Shown here: positions 1 to 15,233 of the stretch, in pieces
Layout of the letters: each line of letters opens with the position of its first letter
Numbering within the stretch: position 1 is the first letter of the stretch
Origin: Sympetrum striolatum
Lineage: Eukaryota > Arthropoda > Insecta > Odonata > Libellulidae
Reading direction: 5' to 3'
Assembly: GCA_947579665.1 (NCBI GenBank)
Contig: OX388349.1
Location: 72,978,841 to 73,042,840, forward strand
Length of the DNA: 64,000 bases
Made by a program: the position numbers and the translations under genes
Notes under the pieces: model-generated
The model's database searches: none
The model's input: only the letters and a program-made list of their open reading frames with translations
Told to the model about the DNA's origin: nothing

Positions 1-3000
1 TCATTAAGATATTATCGAGAAAAATTGAAAAACGAATAAATTTAGCGAAATTTCAATATTTTTCCTCTTTCTTTCCTTAATTTTCTTCATTTTACAGAGA
101 TATTACCGAAAAAAGAAAGAAAAAGGAATAATTTTTGCGAAATTACAAATTCATTCCTCTTTTTTTTCCTTAATTTTCTTCATTTTTTTGAGTTATTATC
201 GAAAAAAAGCAACAAAAACGAATAATTTTAGTGAAATTTCAATGTTGTCCTTTTTTTCCTTAATTTTTCTCATTTTATCGAGATATGACCGAAAAAAGAA
301 AGAAAAAGGAATAACTTTATCGAAATTTCAATATTTTTCCACTTTCTTTCCTTAATTTTCTTCATTTTACAGAGATATTACCGAAAAAAGAAAGAAAAAG
401 GAATAATTTTTGCGAAATTTCAATTTCTTTCCTCTTTTTTTTTCTTAATTTTCTTCATTTTTTTGAGATATTATCGAAAAGAAATCAAAAACGAATAATT
501 TTAGGAAAATTTCATTTTCTTCCTCTCTTTTTTTCCTCAATATTCCTAATTTATTCGAAATATTATCAAAGAAAGCAAAAAAACGATTTTTTTGGATAAA
601 TTTCAATTTTTTCCTCTTATTTTTCCCTAATTTTCTACATTTTATCGAGATATTATCGAAATATGTAACAAAAACGAATAATTATAGGGAAATTTCATTT
701 AGTTTCCTTATATTTCCTCCTTTTATAGAGATATTCTCGAAAAAAGCAACAAAAACGAAAAATTGTAGCGAATTTTCAGTTTTTTCCTCTTTTTTTTACC
801 TTAATTATACTCATTTAATCGATATATTATCGAAAAAAGCATCAAAAACGAATAATTTTATCAAAATTTCTATTTTTTCCTCTATTTTTCCCTTAATTTT
901 CCTCATTTTATCGAGATGTGACCGAAAAAAGTCAGAAAAACATATAATGTTTTCAAAATTTTAATTTTTTTCCTCTTTTTTTCCTTAATTTTCCTCATTT
1001 TATTGAGATGTGACCGAAATAAGCATTAAAAACGAATAATATTAGCGAAATCTCAATTTTTTTCCCCTTTTTTTTCCTTAATAAATCTCATTTAATCGAG
1101 ATATTATCGATAAAAGCAACAAAAACGAATAATTTTAGTGAAATTTCAATTTTTTCCTTTTTTTCTTTAATTTTTCTCATTTTATCGAGATATGACCGAA
1201 AAAAGCAATAAAAACGAATATATTTAGCGAAATTTCAATTTCTTTCCACATTTTTTTCACTTATTTTCTTCATTTTATTAAGATATTACTGAAAAAAGAA
1301 TGAAAAACGAAAAAATTTAGCGAAATTTCAATATTTTTCCTCTTTCTTTCCTTAATTTTCTTCATTTTACCGAGATATTACCGAAAAAAGAAAGAAAAAG
1401 GAATAATTTTTGCGAAATTTCAATTTCATTCCTCTTTTTTTCCTTAATTTTCTTCATGTTTTTGAGATTTTATCGAAAAAAAATCAAAACCGATTAATTT
1501 TAGCAAAATTTCATTATTTTCCTCTTTTTTTTCCTTAATATTCCTAATTTTATCGAAATATTATTAAAGAAAGCAAAAAAAACGATTTTGTTTGGCAACA
1601 TTTCAATTTTTTCCTCTTATTTTTCCCTAATTTTCTACATTTTATCGAGATATTATCTAAACAAGTTACAAAAACGAATAATTTTAGTGAAATTAAAATT
1701 TTTTCCTCTTTTTTCCACATATTTTTTCTCTTATTTTGTTCATTACATTAAGAATGTTATCGAGAAAAGAATGAAAAACGAATAAATTTAGCAAAATTTC
1801 AATATTTTTCCTCTTTCATTCCTTAATTTTCTTCATTTTACAGAGATATTACCGAAAAAAGAACGAAAATGGAATAATTTTGTGCGAAATTACAAATTCA
1901 TTCCTCTTTTTTTTCCTTAATTTTCTTCATTTTTTTGAGATATTATCGAAAAAAAGCAACAAAAACGAATAATTTTAGCGAAATTTCAATTTTTTTCTTT
2001 TTTTCCTTAATTTTTCTCATTTTATCGAGATATGACCGAAAAAAGAAAGAAAAAGGAATAATTTTTGCGAAATTTCAATTTCTTTCCTCTTTTTTTTCCT
2101 TAATTTTTTTCATTTTTTTGAGATATTATCGAATAAAAGCAACAAAAACGAATAATTTTAGTTAAATTTCAACTTTTTCCTCTTTTTTTCACTTATTCTC
2201 TTCATTTCATTGAGATATTATCGAAAAAAGAATGAAGAACGAATAAATTTAGCGAAATTTCAATTTTTTTCAACTTTTTTCCATAATTTTCCTAACTTTA
2301 TCGAAATATTATCAAAGAAAGCAACAAGAAGGATTGTTTTTGGCGAAATTTTAATTTTTTCCTCTTATTTTTCCCTAATTTTCTACATTTTATCGAGATA
2401 TTATCGAAACAAGTAACGAAAACGAATAATTCTAGGGAAATTTCATTTAGTTTCCTTACATTTCCTCCTTTTATAGAGATATTATCAAAAAAAGCAACAA
2501 AAACGAAAAATTGTAGCGAAATTTCAGTTTTTTCCTCTTTTTTTCCTAAAATTTTCTCATTTTATCTAGATATTACCGAAAAAAAGCAATAAAAACGAAT
2601 AATATTAGCGAAATCTCAATTTTTATCCTCTTTTTTTTCCTTAATAAATCTCATTTAATCGAGATATTATCGAAAAAAGCAACAACAACGATTAATCATA
2701 GCAAAATTTCAATTTTTTCCTCTTTTTTATGCCATAATTTTCCTCATATTATCGAGATATGACCGAAAAAAACAACAAAAACAGATAATTTTTTTCAAAA
2801 TTTTATTTTTTTTCCTCTTTTTTTCCTTAATTTTCCTCATTTTATTGAGATGTGACCGAAATAAGCATTAAAAACGAATAATATTAGCGAAATCTCAATT
2901 TTTATCTCCTTTTTTTTCCTTAATAAATCTCATTTAATCGAGATATTATCGAAAAAAGCAACAAAAACGAATAATTTTTGTGAAATTTCAATTTTTTCCT

Positions 3001-3522
3001 TTTTTTCTTTAATTTTTCCCATTTTATCGAGATATGACCGAAAAAAGCAATAAAAACGAATATATTTAGCGAAATTTCAATTTCTTTCCACATTTTTTTC
3101 ACTTATTTTCTTCATTTTATTAAGATATTACTGAAAAAAGAATGAAAAACGAATAAATTTAGCGAAATTTCAATATTTTTCCTTTTTCTTTCCTTAATTT
3201 TCTTCATTTTACCGAGATATTACCGAAAAAAGAAAGAAAAAGGAATAATTTTTGCGAAATTTCAATTTCATTCCTCTTTTTTTCCTTAATTTTCTTCATT
3301 TTTTTGAGATATTATCGAAAAAAAGTCAATAACGAATAATTTTAGCAAAATTTCAATTTTTTCCTTTTTTTCCTTAATTTTTCTCATTTTATCGAGATAT
3401 GACCGAAAAAAGAAAGAAAAAGGAATAATTTTTGCGAAATTTCAATTTCTTTCCTCTTTTTTTTCCTTAATTTTTTTCATTTTTTTGAGATATTATCGAA
3501 AAAAAATCAAAAAGGAATAATT

Positions 3523-4838
3523 TTAGCAAAATTTCATTATCTTCCTCTTTTTTTTCCTTAATATTCCTAATTTTATCGAAATATTATTAAAGAAAGCAAA
3601 AACAAACGATTTTTTTTGGCTAAATTTCAATTTTTTCCTCTTATTTTTCCCTAATTTTCTACATTTTATCGAGATATTATCTAAACAAGTAACAAAAACG
3701 AATAATTTTAGTGAAATTAAAATTTTTTCCTCTTTTTTTCCACATATTTTTTCGCTTATTTTGTTCATTACATTAAGAATGTTATCGAGAAAAGAATGAA
3801 AAACGAATAAATTTAGCAAAATTTCAATATTTTTCCTCTTTCATTCCTTAATTTTCTTCATTTTACAGAGATATTACCGAAAAAAGAAAGAAAATGGAAT
3901 AATTTTGTGCGAAATTACAAATTCATTCCTCTTTTTTTTCCTTAATTTTCTTCATTTTTTTGAGATATTATCGAAAAAAAGCAACTAAAACGAATAATTT
4001 TAGCGAAATTTCAATTTTTTCCTTTTTTTCCTTAATTTTTCTCATTTTATCGAGATATGACCGAGAAAAGAAAGAAAAAGGAATAATTTTTGCGAAATTT
4101 CAATTTCTTTCCTCTTTTTTTTCCTTAATTTTTTTCATTTTTTTGAGATATTATCGAAAAAAAATCAAAAACAAATAATTTTAGCAAAATTTCATTATCT
4201 TCCTCTTTTTTTTCCTTAATATTCCTAATTTTATCGAAATATTATTAAAGAAAGCAAAAAAAAACGATTTTTTTTGGCTAAATTTCAATTTTTTCCTCTT
4301 ATTTTTCCCTAATTTTCTACATTTTATCGAGATATTATCTAAACAAGTAACAAAAACGAATAATTTTAGTGAAATTAAAATTTTTTCCTCTTTTTTTCCA
4401 CATATTTTTTCGCTTATTTTGTTCATTACATTAAGAATGTTATCGAGAAAAGAATGAAAAACGAATAAATTTAGCAAAATTTCAATATTTTTCCTCTTTC
4501 ATTCCTTAATTTTCTTCATTTTACAGAGATATTACCGAAAAAAGAAAGAAAATGGAATAATTTTGTGCGAAATTACAAATTCATTCCTCTTTTTTTTCCT
4601 TAATTTTCTTCATTTTTTTGAGATATTATCGAAAAAAAGCAACAAAAACGAATAATTTTAGCGAAATTTCAATTTTTTCCTTAATTTTTCTCATTTTATC
4701 GAGATATGACCGAAAAAAGAAAGAAAAAGGAATAATTTTTGCGAAATTTCAATTTCTTTCCTCTTTTTTTTCCTTAATTTTTTTCATTTTTTTGAGATAT
4801 TATCGAAAAAAAATCAAAAACGAATAATTTTAGCAAAA
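3523..4838. repeat. 658-bp higher-order unit, two tandem copies
   Basis: The block at 3,523-4,180 recurs at 4,181-4,838 with a constant offset of 658 bp, about seven monomers. Its marker monomers (TTTCATTATCTTCC, the GAATGTTATCGAG variant, and AATTACAAATTCATTCC) come in the same order. A related but more diverged version lies about 2,025 bp further left (near 1.5-2.2 kb). Confidence 0.85.
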
Positions 4839-7800
4839 TTTCATTATCTTCCTCTTTTTTTTCCTCAATATTCCTAATTTATTCGAAATATTATAAAAGA
4901 AAGCAAAAAAACGATTTTTTTTGGAGAAATTTCAATTTTTTCCTCTTATTTTTTTTTAATTTTCTACATTTTATCAAGATATTATCAAAACAAGTAACAA
5001 AAACGAAAAATTGTAGCGAAATTTCAGTTTTTTCCTCTTTTTTTCCCTTAATTTTCCTCATTTATTCGATATATTATCCAATAAAGCATCAAAAACGAAT
5101 AATTTTAGCAAAATTTCAATTTTTTCCTCTATTTTTCCCTTAATTTTCCTCATTTTATCGAGATGTGACCGAAAAAAGCAATAAAAACAGATAATTTATT
5201 TCAAAATTTTAATTTTTTTCCTCTTTTTTTCCTTAATTTTCCTCATTTTATTGAGATGCGACCGAAATAAGCAATAAAAACGAATAATATTAGCGAAATC
5301 TCAATTTTCATCCTCTTTTTTTTCCTTAATTTTCCTCATTTAATCGTGATATTATCGAAAAAAGAAACAAAAAGGAATATTTTTAGTAAAATTTCAATTT
5401 CTTCCTGTTTTTCCTTAATTTTTCTCATTTTTTCGAGATATGACCGAAAAAAGCAATAAAAACGAATAAATTTTGCGAAATTTAATTTCTTTCCAATTTT
5501 TTCCTTAAATTTCTTCATTTTTTTGAGATATTATCGAAAAAAAATCAAAAACGAATAATTTTAGCAAAATTTCATTTTCTTCCTCTTTGTATTCCTTAAT
5601 ATTCCTAATTTTATCGAAATATTATCAAAGAAAGCAAAAAAAACGATATTTTTGCGAAATTTCAATTTTTTCCTCTTATTTTTCCCTAATTTTCTACATT
5701 TTATCGAGATATTATCGAAACAAGTAACAAAAACGAATAATTTTAGTGAAATTTAAATTTTTTCCTCTTTTTTCTCACTTATTTTCTTCATTTCATTGAG
5801 ATATTATCGAAAAAAGAATTAAAAACGAATAAATTTAGCGAAATTTCAATATTTTTCATCTTTTTTTCCTTAATTTTCCTAATTTTATCGAAATATTATC
5901 AGAGAAAGCAACAAGAACGATTATTTTTGGCGAAATTTCAATTTTTTCCTCTTATTTTTCCCTAATTTTCTACATTTTATCAGGATATTATCGAAACAAG
6001 TAACAAAAACGAATAATTTTAGGGAAATTTCATTTAGTTTCCTTACATTTCCTCCTTTTATGGAGATTTTATCGTAAAAAGCAACAAAAACGAAAAATTG
6101 TAGCGAAATTTCAGTTTTTTCCTCTTTTTTTTCCTAAAATTTCCTCATTTTATCGACATTTTACCGAAAAAAAGCAACAATAACGAATAATTTTAGCGAA
6201 ATTTCAATTTTTTACCTCTTTTTTTCCCTTAATTTTCCTCATTTTATCGAGATATGACCGAAAAAAGCAATAAAAACAGATAGTTTTTTTCGAAATATTA
6301 ATTTTTTTCCTCTTTTTTCCTTAATTTCCTCCTTTTATAGAGATATGACCGAAATAAGCATTAAAAACGAATAATATTAGCGAAATCTCAATTTTTATCC
6401 TCTTTTTTTCCTTAATAAATCTATTTAATCGAGATATTATCGAAAAAAGCAACAAAAACGAATAATTTTAGTGAAATTTCAATTTTTTCCTTTTTTTCCT
6501 TAATTTTTCTCATTTTATCGAGATATGACCGAAAAAAGCAATAAAAACGAATATATTTTGTGAAATCTCAATTTTTATCCTCTTTTTTTTCCTTAATTAA
6601 TCTCATTTAATCGAGATATTATCGAAAGAAGCAACAAAAACGAATAATTTTAGGGAAATTTCATTTAGTTTCCTTACATTTCCTCCTTTTATAGAGATTT
6701 TATCGTAATAAGCAACAAAAACGAATAATATTAGCGAAATTTCAATTTTTATCCTCTTTTTTTTCCTTAATATTCTTCATCTTATCGAGATATTATCATA
6801 AAAAAAAACAAAAACGAATACTTTTAGTAAAACTTCAATTTTTTCCTTTTTTTCCTTAATTTTCCTAATTTTATCGAAATATGACCGAAAAAAGAAATAA
6901 AAACGAATAATTTTTGCGTAAGTTCAATTTTTTCCACTTTTTTTCCTTAATCGTTCTCATTTTATCGACATATTATTGAAGAAAGCAACAATAACGAATA
7001 ATTTTAGCGAAATTTCAATTTTTTCCTCTTTTTTTCCCTTAATTTTCCTCATTTTATCGAGATATGACCGAAAAAAGCAATAAAAACGAATATATTTTGC
7101 GAAATTTCAATTTCTTTCCACATTTGTTTCACTTATTTTCTTCATTTCATTAAGATGTTATCGAAAAAAGAATGAAAAACGAATAAAGTTAGCGAAATTT
7201 CAATATTTTTCCTCTTTCTTTCCTTAATTTTCTTCATTTTACAGAGATATTACTGAAAAAAGAAAGAAAAAGGAATAATTTTTGCGAAATTACAAATTCA
7301 TTCCTCTTTTTTTCCTTAATTTTCTTAATTTTTTTCAGATATTATCGAAAAAAAACCAAAAACGAAAAATTTTAGCAAAATTTCATTTTTTTAAATTTTT
7401 TTTTCCTTAATTTTTTCTAATTTTATCGAAATATTATCTAAGAAAGCAACAAGAACGATTATTTTTGGCGAAATTTCAATTTTTTCCACTTTTTTTTCCC
7501 TAATTTTCTACATTTTATCGAGATATGACAAAAATGAGCAACAAAAACGAATAATATTAGCGAAATTTCAATTTTTATCCTCTTTTTTTTCTTAATATTC
7601 CTCATCTTATCGAGATATTATCGTAAAAAGCAACAAAAACAAATAATTTTAGTACAACTTCAATTTTTTCCTTTTTTTCTTTAATTTTCCTCATTTTATC
7701 GAAATATGACCGAAAAAAGAAATAAAAACGAATAATATTAGCGAAATCTCAATTTTCATCCTCTTTTTTTTTTCCTTAATTTTCCTCATTTAATCGTGAT

Positions 7801-8235
7801 ATTATCGAAAAAAGAAACAAAAAGGAATATTTTTAGTAAAATTTCAATTTCTTCCTGTTTTTCCTTAATTTTTCTCATTTTTTCGAAATATTATCAAAGA
7901 AAGCAAAAAAAACGATATTTTGGCGAAATTTCAATTTTTTCCAATTTTTTCCTTAAATTTCTTCATTTTTTTTGAGATATTATCGAAAAAAAATCAAAAA
8001 CGAATAATTTTAGCAAAATTTCATTTTCTTCCTCTTTGTTTTCCTTAATATTCCTAATTTTATCGAAATATTATCAAAGAAAGCAAAAAAAACGATATTT
8101 TGGCGAAATTTCAATTTTTTCCTCTTATTTTTCCCTAATTTTTCTCATTTTATCGAGATATGACCGAAAAAAGCAACAATAACAGATAATTTTTTTCCTC
8201 TTTTTTTCCTTAATTGTCCTCATTTATAGAGATAT

Positions 8236-11200
8236 GACCGAAATAAGCATTAAAAATGAATAATATTAGCGAAGTCTCAATTTTTATCCTCTTTTTTTTC
8301 CTTAATAAATCTCATTTAATCGAGATATTATCGAAAAAAGCAACAAAAACGAATAATTTTAGTGAAATTTCAATTTTTTCCTTAATTTTTCTCATTTTAT
8401 CGAGATATGACCGAAAAAAGCAATATAAACGATTATATTTAGCGAAATTTCAATATTTTTCCTCTTTCTTTCCTTAATTTTCTTCATTTTACAGAGATAT
8501 TACCGAGAAAAGAAAGAAAAAGGAATAATTTTTGCGAAATTTCAATTTCTTTCCTCTTTTTTTCCTTAATTTTCTTCATTTTTTTGAGATATTATCGAAA
8601 TAAAATCAAAAACGAATAATTTTAGCAAAATTTCATTTTTTTCCTCTTTTTTTTCCTTAATATTCCTAATTTTATCGAAATATTATCAAGGAAAGCAAAA
8701 AAAACTATATTTTTGTTGAAATTTCAATTTTACCTCTTATTTTTCCCTAATTTTCTACATTTTATCGAGATATTATCTTACAAGTAACAAAAACGAATAA
8801 TTTTAGTGAAATTTAAATTTTTTCCTCTTTTTTTCACTTATTTTCTTCATTACATTGAGATATTATCGAAAAAAGAATGAAAACGAATAAATTTAGCGAA
8901 ATTTCAATATTTTTCATCTTTTTTTCCTAAATTTTCCAAATTTTATCGAAATATTATCAAAGAAAGCAACAAGAACGATTATTTTTGGCGAAATTTCAAT
9001 TTTTTCCTCTTATTTTTCCCTAATTTTCTACATTTTATCGAGATATTATCGAAACAAGTAACAAAAACGAATAACTTTAGGGAAATTTTATTTAGGTTCC
9101 TTACATTTCCTCATTTTATAGAGATATTATCGAAAAAAGAAACAAAAACGAAAAATTGTAGCGAAATTTCAGTTTTTTCCTCTTTTTTTCCTAAAATTTC
9201 CTCATTTTATCTAAATATTACCGAAAAAAAGCAAGAAAAACGAATAATCATAGCAAAATTTCAATTTTTTACCTTAATTTTCCTCATTTTATCGAGATAT
9301 GACCGAAAAAAGCAACAAAAACAGATAATTTTTTTCCTCTTTTTTCCTTAATTTTCCTCATTTATAGAGATATGACCGAAATAAGCATTAAAAACGAATA
9401 ATATTAGCGAAATCTCAATTCTTATCCTCTTTTGTTTCCTTAATAAATCTCATTTAATCGAGATATTATCGAAAAAAGCAACAAAAACGAATAATTTTAG
9501 TGAAATTTCAATTTTTTCCTTTTTTTCCTTAATTTTTCTCATTTTATCGAGATATGACCGAAAAAAGCAATAAAAACGAATATATTTTGTGAAATTTCAA
9601 TTTCGTTCCACATTTTTTTCACTTATTTTCTATATTTTATTAAGATATTATCGAAAAAAGAATGAAAAACGAATAAATTTAGCGAAATTTCAATTTTTTT
9701 CCTCTTTCTTTCCTTAATTTTCTTCATTTTACAGAGATATTACCGAAAAAAGAAAGAAAAAGGAATAATTTTTGCGAAATTTCAATTTCTTTCCTCTTTT
9801 TTTCCTTAATATTCCTAAATTTATCGAAATATATTCAAAGAAAGCAAAAAAAACGATTTTTTCGGCAAAATTTAAATTTTTTCCTCTTACTTTCCCTAAT
9901 TTTCTACATTTTATCGAGATATTATCTAAACAAGTAACAAAAACGAATAATTTTAGGGAAATTTCATTTAGTTTCCTTATATTTCCTCCTTTTATGGAGA
10001 TTTTATCGTAAAAAGCAACAAAAACGAAAAATTGTAGCGAAATTTCAGTTTTTTCCTCTTTTTTTTCCTAAAATTTCCTCATTTTATCGACATTTTACCG
10101 AGAAAAAGGAACAATAACGAATAATTTTAGCGAAATTTCAATTTTTTACCCCTTTTTTTCCCTTAATTTTCCTCATTTTATCGAGATATGACCGAAAAAA
10201 GCAATAAAAACAGATAGTTTTTTTCGAAATATTAATTTTTTTCCTCTTTTTTCCTTAATTTCCTCCTTTTATAGAGATATGACCGAAATAAGCATTAAAA
10301 ACGAATAATATTAGCGAAATCTCAATTTTTATCCTCTTTTTTTCCTTAATAAATCTCATTTAATCGAGATATTATCGAAAAAAGCAACAAAAACGAATAA
10401 TTTTAGTGAAATTTCAATTTTTTCCTTTTTTTCCTTAATTTTTCTCATTTTATCGAGATATGACCGAAAAAAGCAATAAAAACGAATATATTTTGTAAAA
10501 TCTCAATTTTTATCCTCTTTTTTTTCCTTAATTAATCTCATTTAATCGAGATATTATCGAAAGAAGCAACAAAAACGAATAATTTTAGGGAAATTTCATT
10601 TAGTTTCCTTACATTTCCTCCTTTTATAGAGATTTTATCGTAATAAGCAACAAAAACGAATAATATTAGCGAAATTTCAATTTTTATCCTCTTTTTTTTC
10701 CTTAATATTCTTCATCTTATCGAGATATTATCGTAAAAAGCAACAAAAACGAATAATTTTAGTAAAACTTCAATTTTTTCCTTTTTTTCCTTAATTTTCC
10801 TAATTTTATCGAAATATGACCGAAAAAAGAAATAAAAACGAATAATTTTTGCGAAAGTTCAATTTTTTCCACTTTTTTTCCTTAATCGTTCTCATTTTAT
10901 CGACATATTATTGAAGAAAGCAACAATAACGAATAATTTTAGCGAAATTTCAATTTTTTCCTCTTTTTTTCCCTTAATTTTCCTCATTTTATCGAGATAT
11001 GACCGAAAAAAGCAATAAAAACGAATATATTTTGCGAAATTTCAATTTCTTTCCACATTTGTTTCACTTATTTTCTTCATTTCATTAAGATATTATCGAA
11101 AAAAGAATGAAAAACGAATAAAGTTAGCGAAATTTCAATATTTTTCCTTTTTCTTTCCTTAATTTTCTTCATTTTACAGAGATATTACTGAAAAAAGAAA

Positions 11201-14200
11201 GAAAAAGGAATAATTTTTGCAAAATTACAAATTCATTTCTCTTTTTTTCCTTAATTTTCTTAATTTTTTTCAGATATTATCGAAAAAAAACCAAAAACGA
11301 AAAATTTTAGCAAAATTTCATTTTTTTAAATTTTTTTTTCCTTAATTTTTTCTAATTTTATCGAAATATTACCAAAGAAAGCAACAAGAACGATTATTTT
11401 TGGCGAAATTTCAATTTTTTCCACTTATTTTTCCCTAATATTCTACATTTTATCGAGATATGACCGAAAAAGGAAGAAAAAAACAGATAATTTTTTTCGA
11501 AATTTTAATTTTTTTCCTCTTTTTTCCTTAATTTTCCTCATTTTATAGAGATATGACAAAAATGAGCAACAAAAACGAATAATATTAGCGAAATTTCAAT
11601 TTTTATCCTCTTTTTTCCTTAATATTCCTCATCTTATCGAGATATTATCGTAAAAAGCAACAAAAACAAATAATTTTAGTACAACTTCAATTTTTTCCTT
11701 TTTTTCCTTAATTTTCCTCATTTTATCGAAATATGACCGAAATAAGCATTAAAAATGAATAATATTAGCGAAGTCTCAATTTTTATCCTCTTTTTTTTCC
11801 TTAATAAATCTCATTTAATCGAGATATTATCGAAAAAAGCAACAAAAACGAATAATTTTAGTGAAATTTCAATTTTTTCCTTAATTTTTCTCATTTTATC
11901 GAGATATGACCGAAAAAAGCAATATAAACGATTATATTTAGCGAAATTTCAATATTTTTCCTCTTTCTTTCCTTAATTTTCTTCATTTTACAGAGATATT
12001 ACCGAGAAAAGAAAGAAAAAGGAATAATTTTTGCGAAATTTCAATTTCTTTCCTCTTTTTTTCCTTAATTTTCTTCATTTTTTTGAGATATTATCGAAAT
12101 AAAATCAAAAACGAATAATTTTAGCAAAATTTCATTTTTTTCCTCTTTTTTTTCCTTAATATTCCTAATTTTATCGAAATATTATCAAGGAAAGCAAAAA
12201 AAACTATATTTTTGGTGAAATTTCAATTTTACCTCTTATTTTTCCCTAATTTTCTACATTTTATCGAGATATTATCTTACAAGTAACAAAAACGAATAAT
12301 TTTAGTGAAATTTAAATTTTTTCCTCTTTTTTTCACTTATTTTCTTCATTACATTGAGATATTATCGAAAAAAGAATGAAAACGAATAAATTTAGCGAAA
12401 TTTCAATATTTTTCATCTTTTTTTCCTAAATTTTCCAAATTTTATCGAAATATTATCAAAGAAAGCAACAAGAACGATTATTTTTGGCGAAATTTCAATT
12501 TTTTCCTCTTATTTTTCCCTAATTTTCTACATTTTATCGAGATATTATCGAAACAAGTAACAAAAACGAATAATTTTAGGGAAATTTTATTTAGTTTCCT
12601 TACATTTCCTCCTTTTATAGAGATATTATCGAAAAAAGAAACAAAAACGAAAAATTGTAGCGAAATTTCAGTTTTTTCCTCTTTTTTTCCTAAAATTTCC
12701 TCATTTTATCTAGATATTACCGAAAAAAAGCAAGAAAAACGAATAATCATAGCAAAATTTCAATTTTTTACCTTAATTTTCCTCATTTTATCGAGATATG
12801 ACCGAAAAAAGCAACAAAAACAGATAATTTTTTTCCTCTTTTTTCCTTAATTTTCCTCATTTATAGAGATATGACCAAAATAAGCATTAAAAACGAATAA
12901 TATTAGCGAAATCTCAATTCTTATCCTCTTTTGTTTCCTTAATAAATCTCATTTAACCGAAATATTATCGAAAAAAGCAACAAAAACGAATAATTTTAGT
13001 GAAATTTCAATTTTTTCCTTTTTTTCCTTAATTTTTCTCATTTTATCGAGATATGACCGAAAAAAGCAATAAAAACGAATATATTTTGTGAAATTTCAAT
13101 TTCTTTCCACATTTTTTTCACTTATTTTCTATATTTTATTAAGATATTATCGAAAAAAGAATGAAAAACGAATAAATTTAGCGAAATTTCAATATTTTTC
13201 CTCTTTCTTTCCTTAATTTTCTTCATTTTACAGAGATATTACCGAAAAAAGAAAGAAAAAGGAATAATTTTTGCGAAATTTCAATTTCTTTCCTCTTTTT
13301 TTCCTTAATATTCCTAAATTTATCGAAATATTATCAAAGAAAGCAAAAAAAACGATTTTTTTGGCAAAATTTAAATTTTTTCCTCTTACTTTCCCTAATT
13401 TTCTACATTTTATCGAGATATTATCTAAACAAGTAACAAAAACGAATAATTTTAGGGAAATTTCATTTAGTTTCCTTATATTTCCTCATTTTATGGAGAT
13501 TTTATCGTAAAAAGCAACAAAAACGAAAAATTGTAGCGAAATTTCAGTTTTTTCCTCTTTTTTTTCCTAAAATTTCCTCATTTTATCGACATTTTTCCGA
13601 GAAAAAGGAACAATAACGAATAATTTTAGCGAAATTTCAATTTTTTACCCCTTTTTTTCCCTTAATTTTCCTCATTTTATCGAGATATGACCGAAAAAAG
13701 CAATAAAAACAGATAGTTTTTTTCGAAATATTAATTTTTTTCCTCTTTTTTCCTTAATTTCCTCCTTTTATAGAGATATGACCGAAATAAGCATTAAAAA
13801 CGAATAATATTAGCGAAATCTCAATTTTTATCCTCTTTTTTTCCTTAATAAATCTCATTTAATCGAGATATTATCGAAAAAAGCAACAAAAACGAATAAT
13901 TTTAGTGAAATTTCAATTTTTTCCTTTTTTTCCTTAATTTTTCTCATTTTATCGAGATATGACCGAAAAAAGCAATAAAAACGAATATATTTTGTAAAAT
14001 CTCAATTTTTATCCTCTTTTTTTTCCTTAATTAATCTCATTTAATCGAGATATTATCGAAAGAAGCAACAAAAACGAATAATTTTAGGGAAATTTCATTT
14101 AGTTTCCTTACATTTCCTCCTTTTATAGAGATTTTATCGTAATAAGCAACAAAAACGAATAATATTAGCGAAATTTCAATTTTTATCCTCTTTTTTTTCC

Positions 14201-15233
14201 TTAATATTCTTCTTCTTATCGAGATATTATCGTAAAAAGCAACAAAAACGAATATTTTTGGAAAACTTCAATTTCTTCCTTTTTTTCCTTAATTTTCCTA
14301 ATTTTATCGAAATATGACCGAAAAAAGAAATAAAAACGAATAATTTTTGCGAAAGTTCAATTTTTTCCACTTTTTTTCCTTAATCGTTCTCATTTTATCG
14401 ACATATTATTGAAGAAAGCAACAATAACGAATAATTTTAGAGAGATTTCAATTTTTTCCTCTTTTTTTCCCTTAATTTTCCTCATTTTATCGAGATATGA
14501 CCGAAAAAAGCAATAAAAACGAATATATTTTGCGAAATTTCAATTTCTTTCCACATTTGTTTCACTTATTTTCTTCATTTCATTAAGATATTATCGAAAA
14601 AAGAATGAATAACGAATAAAGTTAGCGAAATTTCAATATTTTTCCTCTTTCTTTCCTTAATTTTCTTCATTTTACAGAGATATTACTGAAAAAAGAAAGA
14701 AAAAGGAATAATTTTTGCGAAATTACAAATTCATTCCTCTTTTTTTCCTTAATTTTCTTAATTTTTTTCAGATATTATCGAAAAAAAAACAAAAACGAAA
14801 AATTTTAGCAAAATTTCATTTTTTTAAATTTTTTTTTCCTTAATTTTTTCTAATTTTATCGAAATATTACCAAAGAAAGCAACAAGAACGATTATTTTTG
14901 GCGAAATTTCAATTTTTTCCACTTATTTTTCCCTAATTTTCTACATTTTATCGAGATATGACCGAAAAAGGAAGAAAAAAAATGATAATTTTTTTCGAAA
15001 TTTTAATTTTTTTCCTCTTTTTTCCTTAATTTTCCTCATTTTATAGAGATATGACAAAAATGAGCAACAAAAACGAATAATATTAGCAAAATTTCAATTT
15101 TTATCCTCTTTTTTCCTTAATATTCCTCATCTTATCGAGATATTATCGTAAAAAGCAACAAAAACAAATAATTTTTGTACAACTTCAATTTTTTCCTTTT
15201 TTTCCTTAATTTTCCTCATTTTATCGAAATATG
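8236..15233. repeat. 3,499-bp higher-order unit, two tandem copies
   Basis: Distinctive monomers recur at a constant offset: 8,256 with 11,755; 9,772 with 13,271; 10,211 with 13,710; 10,901 with 14,399; 11,552 with 15,051 (3,498-3,499 bp each). The junction near 11,735 is chimeric: sequence matching the end of one unit runs directly into AATAAGCATTAAAAATGAA, the start of the next. Part of the unit also matches 6.03-7.5 kb at an offset of 3,934-3,935 bp, so at least three related copies exist. Confidence 0.88.
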
